This document shows positions 32,750 through 36,543 of a stretch of DNA of 36,543 bases, piece by piece. Source of the DNA: Candidatus Poribacteria bacterium (GTDB lineage: Bacteria; Poribacteria; DTPJ01; WJIO01); the NCBI GenBank assembly GCA_014730235.1, contig WJIO01000304.1:1-36543 (forward strand), read 5' to 3'. Position 1 is the first letter of the stretch; each line of letters starts with the position of its first letter. Under the pieces are notes generated by a model. The model was given only the letters and a program-made list of their open reading frames with translations, did not search any database and was not told the DNA's origin. Position numbers and translations under genes: made by a program.

Positions 32750-34231
32750 ATGCCATTAAATAAAACAATAATAGCCTTATCACTTCTAACACTTTTCGCA
32801 TGTTCCAAAAAAACAAATGAACCAGTTGAGATACCAAAACTAATTTTAGGCCCTTTACCCGGAATTTATATTAGTTACGACAGTCAATCAAACACATTCA
32901 GGCTGGGAAATGAGTTTATAGAACGACGCTTGATGCTAAATTCCGATAATAATTTTTTATACACCTTTGCTTTTATAAACAAATTATCTGGAAGAAATTA
33001 CATAAAATCACCTGATCGGGAAATCTCATTTTCATTGGGGGATAAAGAGATTTCTGGATTAAGCGGTGATCTTGAATACGTATCCCATGAAATAACCGGA
33101 ACTGCTGGTATAAAAATGTTAGAATTGGAATTTAAAATAACCATCAAAGAAAAAGGTATTTTAAATTTATCAGTATTTTACCAGATTTTTCAGGGGTTTC
33201 CTGTAATCAAAAAGTGGATAGAGATTAAAAATCCCACAGGTTCAGGTATTGCTATAAAAAATATAAAAACTGAGTATATCAAGATGTCTATAGGTCTTCA
33301 GAATCAAATATATAATAGGTATACCTCATTTATATTCGATTTTCTTGCTAATGAATATACAGGTGAAGAGATTGCCATTGGTAACGAAACTCCTGGTATT
33401 TTAAAAGAAAATCTTATAACCGCTAATGGTTTTATATCCGTAGGTATAAAATCCAGGAACAAAGGCTTTGAAATTCCTCCGGGTCAGAAGCTCGTTTTTC
33501 CTGCGTCATTAATTTTTATTTTGAGCAGTGATAATAAAGATATAATAAGTTCATTTCTGGAATACTATCTACCTGCTTATGAAAGGAAAGATTTATCTAT
33601 CTGGTATGAAGACATAAGTCCAGGTATAGATATGCAGAATCTGCAAAAAAAGATGACCCTGGCGGCAGAAAGCGGAGCAAAAACATTTTGTCTGAAAGGT
33701 AAATGGGCAAACAAGCGCGGTGATTGGTCGACGGAAAGCAATTTAGAAATTTCAAGCCAATATGTCCACAGCATCGGCTTAAAATTGGGTGTTGCAGTAG
33801 ATATCGCTGTTGCAGATGTGGGAAGTCAGGCTCTGGAGGTAAATACTGATCAAAAAGTCGAAGTCGGAGATGAATCTAATATTAGTATTCCTGATAATGG
33901 AAAATTAATGTGCCTTGCCAGTAGCTATGCTTCATATGTAAGTTATGAATTGGACAGCATGGTAAAAAACTACGGCATTGATTACCTGCGTTTTACCGGA
34001 AGTATTATTCCCAATGGTGATTTTACTGGATGTTCAGCCAGTAAACATATTCATTATAACCCAGCAGATTCAATATGGTATATATATCAGGGCCTATTTA
34101 CCATATGTGATTATCTTCACAGGCAAAACCCGGATTTAATAATACAGGTACATCCTGAATCTTACAATCCTATTAATGGTGTAGATTTAGCTTTACTTTA
34201 CTATACCGATCTTAAATTAATTTTAGATTGA
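32750..34231 (+). CDS. GH36-like lipoprotein, probably catalytically inactive
   Basis: 493 residues. The lipoprotein signal MPLNKTIIALSLLTLFAC gives a lipobox LFAC with C18. A beta-sandwich domain (about 40-290) of the type that precedes alpha-galactosidase barrels follows (FRLGNEFIERRLMLNSDNNF). After it the start of a TIM barrel is seen (GAKTFCLKGKWANKRGDWS). At the strand that should carry the nucleophile the sequence is YGIDYLRFTGSI, where GH36 enzymes have a YxKWD-type motif, so the Asp is missing. The protein also stops (YYTDLKLILD) before the usual acid/base and C-terminal domain. It may bind glycans at the cell surface. No strong ribosome site is seen. The next gene starts 17 bases after the stop. 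Confidence 0.6.
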   Translation: MPLNKTIIALSLLTLFACSKKTNEPVEIPKLILGPLPGIYISYDSQSNTFRLGNEFIERRLMLNSDNNFLYTFAFINKLSGRNYIKSPDREISFSLGDKEISGLSGDLEYVSHEITGTAGIKMLELEFKITIKEKGILNLSVFYQIFQGFPVIKKWIEIKNPTGSGIAIKNIKTEYIKMSIGLQNQIYNRYTSFIFDFLANEYTGEEIAIGNETPGILKENLITANGFISVGIKSRNKGFEIPPGQKLVFPASLIFILSSDNKDIISSFLEYYLPAYERKDLSIWYEDISPGIDMQNLQKKMTLAAESGAKTFCLKGKWANKRGDWSTESNLEISSQYVHSIGLKLGVAVDIAVADVGSQALEVNTDQKVEVGDESNISIPDNGKLMCLASSYASYVSYELDSMVKNYGIDYLRFTGSIIPNGDFTGCSASKHIHYNPADSIWYIYQGLFTICDYLHRQNPDLIIQVHPESYNPINGVDLALLYYTDLKLILD

Positions 34232-34248
34232 AAGAAAGGTGAACAAAA

Positions 34249-35337
34249 ATGGGTATATCCATCGGCATGGTAGGACTAGGGGCTTTTGGGCCCAGCTTCG
34301 TCAATCTATTCAAACTTCATCCTAAGGTTGATCGCGTCGCTCTTTGTGACCTCGATCCTGATAAGCTCTCGACCCGATCAAAGCAGTTCCAGATAAGTGA
34401 GACATACAACAGTCTGGATGAAATAATTAAAACCGACATCGACGCGCTGGTAATTATAACCCAACACTGGATGCATGCTCCCCAGGCTATAAAAGCCATG
34501 AAAGCAGGAAAACATGTATACACAGCAGTTCCAGCAGCTTATTCCCTGGAAGAGTGTGACCAACTGGTGGAAACGGTAAAAAGCACCGGTCAGATTTACA
34601 TGAACGGAGAAACCAGCTTCTTTTATCCCAGCGTAGCTTTTTGCAGAAAAAAGGCATCAGAAGGGGTTTTCGGCAAGTTTGTTTACAGCGAGGGCGAGTA
34701 TTTCCATGACCTCAGTCACGGTCTGATCCAGGTGTGTCAGCATCGCTACGGGAAAAACTGGAAGCATAACACCGGACTGCCGCCTTTCTGGTACATAACT
34801 CATTCTACCAGCGGCATTATCTCAGTCACAGGAGCGAGAATGACTGAAGTATCGGCAAAGGGTTATGTGGATACTGAGCACGATGAATGGTGGAGAAAAG
34901 ACACAGCAACCGGCAACCTGTTTAGCAACGAAGTAGGATTGTTCCGCATGAGTGACGGAGGAACCGCGCGTATCGCCGAATTTCGCAGGATTGGTCATCC
35001 GGGAACAGTGCGCTTCCGATTTTTTGGCACAGAAGGTAGTTTTGAAGCTGATGTAAGCGGCGCCAGGTGGTGTCACAAAAAAGGCTGGGAACCTGTTGAG
35101 CCAACCATGCAGCACGAGCCATTACCCGAACCTCTGGCATCAAATCTGGGAGGACATCAGGGTTCTCACGCCTATCTGGTGCATGAATTTGTAGATTCCA
35201 TAGTGAATGAAAGGCATCCCCGGATTAATGTGTGGCAAGCTGTCCGTTACTGCGCTCCAGGCTTAATAGCCCATAAATCAGCCCTGAAAGATGGCGAAAC
35301 CATGAAAATACCCGATTGGGGTAGTGCACCAAGTTGA
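34249..35337 (+). CDS. Gfo/Idh/MocA family oxidoreductase
   Basis: 362 residues. The N-terminal Rossmann motif GMVGLGAFGPSF binds NAD(P). ALCDLDPDKL, then ALVIITQHWMHAPQAIKAMKAGKHVYTAVPAA, follow family pattern, although the usual EKP after the nucleotide-binding domain is AVP here, so the catalytic Lys is replaced by Val. A C-terminal alpha/beta domain (EGEYFHDLSHGL, DTATGNLFSNEVGLFRMSDGGTARIAEF) binds substrate. No export signal is seen, so it is presumably cytoplasmic. It would oxidise or reduce a sugar, inositol or related compound. The AAGGTGA ribosome site is near the ATG and the gap to the GH36-like gene is 17 bases, so one operon. Confidence 0.85.
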   Translation: MGISIGMVGLGAFGPSFVNLFKLHPKVDRVALCDLDPDKLSTRSKQFQISETYNSLDEIIKTDIDALVIITQHWMHAPQAIKAMKAGKHVYTAVPAAYSLEECDQLVETVKSTGQIYMNGETSFFYPSVAFCRKKASEGVFGKFVYSEGEYFHDLSHGLIQVCQHRYGKNWKHNTGLPPFWYITHSTSGIISVTGARMTEVSAKGYVDTEHDEWWRKDTATGNLFSNEVGLFRMSDGGTARIAEFRRIGHPGTVRFRFFGTEGSFEADVSGARWCHKKGWEPVEPTMQHEPLPEPLASNLGGHQGSHAYLVHEFVDSIVNERHPRINVWQAVRYCAPGLIAHKSALKDGETMKIPDWGSAPS

Positions 35338-35354
35338 TAATTTAATATCATATG

Positions 35355-35430
35355 CTGTCATTCCTGCTTTTGCAGGAATGACAGGCTGAGAGAATTTTCA
35401 ATTACAACCACACTAAACCCGGAAGAGCCA
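35355..35430. repeat. MITE-like dispersed repeat, copy 7
   Basis: A perfect 13-bp stem CTGTCATTCCTGC with a TTTT loop (35355-35384), then the conserved right flank ending CCGGAAGAGCCAAA. It starts 18 bases after the oxidoreductase stop and may act as its 3' hairpin. Confidence 0.75.
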
Positions 35431-35479
35431 AAAAATTTCAACCGACTAAATTGAAACAGATACTAATTCGTTTTTTCAG

Positions 35480-35508
35480 TTGACAAAATCAATACGTTCT
35501 GTTAGAAT
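35480..35508 (+). promoter_or_regulatory. Promoter of the tRNA operon
   Basis: TTGACA at 35480-35485, 17 bases, then TAGAAT at 35503-35508. The first tRNA begins 12 bases later, the expected spacing for a stable-RNA promoter. Confidence 0.8.
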
Positions 35509-35519
35509 TTATAGACCAC

Positions 35520-35595
35520 GCGGGAATAGCTCAGCTGGTAGAGCACTAGCTTGCCAAGCTAGTTGTCGCGGGTTCGAACCCCGTTTCCCGCTCCA
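35520..35595 (+). tRNA. tRNA-Gly (GCC)
   Basis: Acceptor GCGGGAA pairs with TTCCCGC; anticodon stem CTAGC/GCTAG closes the loop TTGCCAA with anticodon GCC; the T arm has GGTTCGAACC. The 3' CCA is encoded. First of three tandem tRNAs. Confidence 0.95.
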
Positions 35596-35602
35596 TTTTT
35601 CT

Positions 35603-35677
35603 GGCGGCGTAGCCAAGCGGTAAGGCGGTGGTCTGCAAAACCACTATTGATGGGTTCGACTCCCATCGCCGCCTCCA
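35603..35677 (+). tRNA. tRNA-Cys (GCA)
   Basis: Acceptor GGCGGCG pairs with CGCCGCC; anticodon stem GTGGT/ACCAC holds loop CTGCAAA with anticodon GCA. Discriminator base T and CCA are encoded, as expected for Cys. Seven bases after tRNA-Gly. Confidence 0.95.
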
Positions 35678-35694
35678 GAGGTAAAGCCATGAAT

Positions 35695-35771
35695 GGGCGA
35701 TTAGCTCAGTTGGTCAGAGTACTTGGTCGACATCCAAGGGGTCATTGGTTCGAGTCCAATATCGCCCACCA
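35695..35771 (+). tRNA. tRNA-Val (GAC)
   Basis: Acceptor GGGCGAT pairs with ATCGCCC; anticodon stem CTTGG/CCAAG holds loop TCGACAT with anticodon GAC. Discriminator A and CCA are encoded. Last of the operon; an intrinsic terminator follows. Confidence 0.95.
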
Positions 35772-35790
35772 TATAATCAGGTTTTATATT

Positions 35791-35815
35791 AGAGCCTTCT
35801 TCAGGCTCTTTTTTT
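35791..35815 (+). terminator. Terminator of the tRNA operon
   Basis: AGAGCCT and AGGCTCT form a 7-bp stem around TCTTC, followed by six T residues, 20 bases after tRNA-Val. Confidence 0.88.
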
Positions 35816-35870
35816 ATTTATATAACAAACCAAAAAGCAGTAAATAGAATTCCATAGAAAGGAGAATAAA

Positions 35871-36543
35871 ATGAAAATTTTAAAGCTATTTCTATTTACT
35901 ATTTTGTTGGCTTCTGCATCAACTTCAATGCTTTCCGCCGCTAATATATGGCAGGATGACTTTGATGACAACAAGCTTGATCCTGCCTATGAAACACCTA
36001 ACGGAGGCGGCGGGGCCGGGCCTCCTGAATGGGTTGAGGAAGAAGGTGTTGCAAAACAAATTCAGCCAAAACCCGGTGATCCCACATATCTTGCTATTGA
36101 ACTTGATCAGGACATTAATTTCTGTGGTCAGTTAGTGAGAATTCGCTTTGACGAATGGGTGGATCATGACCGTTCCAGGGCAGGTGTGGGATTCTGGCTT
36201 GATCCGGCTGGCAGTTATCAGGGATATACCACTGTCATTCACAACAGCTTGACTGCTGGTAATTACCAGTTCCTGAATGATGCCAGAGCATGGGACGGCG
36301 CTCATATAGAGAATTTTGATACAGGCGGCGTTGGTTCATGGTTCTGGATGAGGGCTGAAATCAATGAAGCGGACAAAAGTCTTGTGGGTAAAGTCTGGGT
36401 CGGTGATCTGGCCGATGAACCGGATGATTGGATGATTGAAACAGATTATTCCACCTACGGTGGCTTAAGATCACCCACAAGATGGGTAGGTCTGAACGGC
36501 GGAGCAGGAACTGGCGACGGCTTTAACGTGGTATCATTTGACG
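35871..36543 (+). CDS. Secreted protein with jelly-roll-like domain (5' part only)
   Basis: I translated this region directly: 224 codons are open to the right edge. It starts at the ATG at 35871 after AAAGGAGAA. A signal peptide MKILKLFLFTILLASASTSM ending near LSAA is followed by NIWQDDFDDNKLDPAYETPN, a type of start seen in LamG/DUF1080-like beta-jelly-roll domains, then strands such as GVGFWLDPAGSYQGYTTVIH, RAEINEADKSLVGKVWVGDL and a Trp-rich face. Such domains bind carbohydrate in extracellular proteins. The C-terminal domains lie outside. It is preceded by the tRNA terminator, so it needs its own promoter within the 55 bases in between, where I see none clearly. Confidence 0.75.
   Translation, partial: MKILKLFLFTILLASASTSMLSAANIWQDDFDDNKLDPAYETPNGGGGAGPPEWVEEEGVAKQIQPKPGDPTYLAIELDQDINFCGQLVRIRFDEWVDHDRSRAGVGFWLDPAGSYQGYTTVIHNSLTAGNYQFLNDARAWDGAHIENFDTGGVGSWFWMRAEINEADKSLVGKVWVGDLADEPDDWMIETDYSTYGGLRSPTRWVGLNGGAGTGDGFNVVSFD

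Noticed and set aside
6451-35430. Possible CRISPR array from the recurring palindrome
   Set aside because: Copies are kilobases apart, of different lengths, with no regular spacers and no cas genes.
35563-35847. Plus-strand frame across the tRNA region
   Set aside because: It overlaps all three tRNA genes and has no protein-like content.

Overview
This 36.5 kb window is a low-GC (mostly 33-45% by eye) bacterial chromosome segment. I infer an uncultured Gram-negative lineage of the Poribacteria / FCB-like kind. The hints are a PorV/PorQ-type outer-membrane barrel next to a DUF5683 protein, ThuA-like and Gfo/Idh/MocA proteins, several uroporphyrinogen-decarboxylase-like proteins, large secreted glycoside hydrolases, an ECF sigma factor fused to extracytoplasmic domains, and an archaeal/eukaryal-type prolyl-tRNA synthetase. 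The phylum call is moderate confidence only; no rRNA gene is present.

Layout. 1-6.3 kb is all on the minus strand: a partial URO-D-like gene, a GH13 amylase-type enzyme, inositol-3-phosphate synthase, a ThuA-like protein and an ECF sigma factor with one membrane helix and a C-terminal PKD domain. 6.3-7.1 kb is a non-coding divergent region filled with repeat elements. 7.1-10.1 kb (+) holds the PorV-like barrel, the DUF5683 protein, a strong terminator and a second URO-D-like enzyme. 10.45-19.4 kb (+) is a visibly AT-richer polysaccharide export locus: consensus promoter, ~260-nt leader, WecA/MraY-type glycosyl-1-phosphate transferase, Wza-like SLBB exporter, Wzc-like tyrosine kinase, Wzx-like flippase, hexapeptide acyltransferase and an alkaline-phosphatase-superfamily hydrolase. 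It has no ordinary glycosyltransferase and no polymerase. 19.5-26.6 kb (+) has proS, a ~1000-residue GH42-like secreted glycosidase, a small secreted protein of unknown function, and an aldo/keto reductase-ferredoxin plus DUF362 pair. 26.6-32.3 kb (-) has a DUF1854 protein paired with an unusual ABC exporter (PH-like domain, zinc ribbon, then exporter), a candidate small RNA or attenuator, and a 785-residue fusion of a sugar-isomerase-like TIM barrel to a PaaK-like adenylate-forming domain. 32.7-36.5 kb (+) has a GH36-like lipoprotein without the expected nucleophile, a Gfo/Idh/MocA oxidoreductase, a tRNA operon (Gly-GCC, Cys-GCA, Val-GAC) and the start of a secreted jelly-roll protein that runs off the window.

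How it works together. The gene set suggests a surface-attached or particle-feeding heterotroph that makes an exported polysaccharide, secretes glycosidases and handles sugars and inositol with Gfo/Idh, ThuA and isomerase-type enzymes. Housekeeping genes (proS, tRNAs) are interspersed.

A dispersed repeat family occurs at eight places. Its core is a TGTCATTCCTGC-type palindrome, often flanked by ~25-40 bp imperfect terminal inverted repeats of the GGCTCTTCCGGGTTTAGTG type. It looks like a non-autonomous MITE- or REP-like element and has created false reading frames and a false N-terminal extension of the flippase. The observations most worth a second look are the barrel-ligase fusion, the DUF1854/ABC module, the membrane-anchored sigma factor, the promoter-plus-terminator RNA ahead of the ABC gene, and the repeat family.
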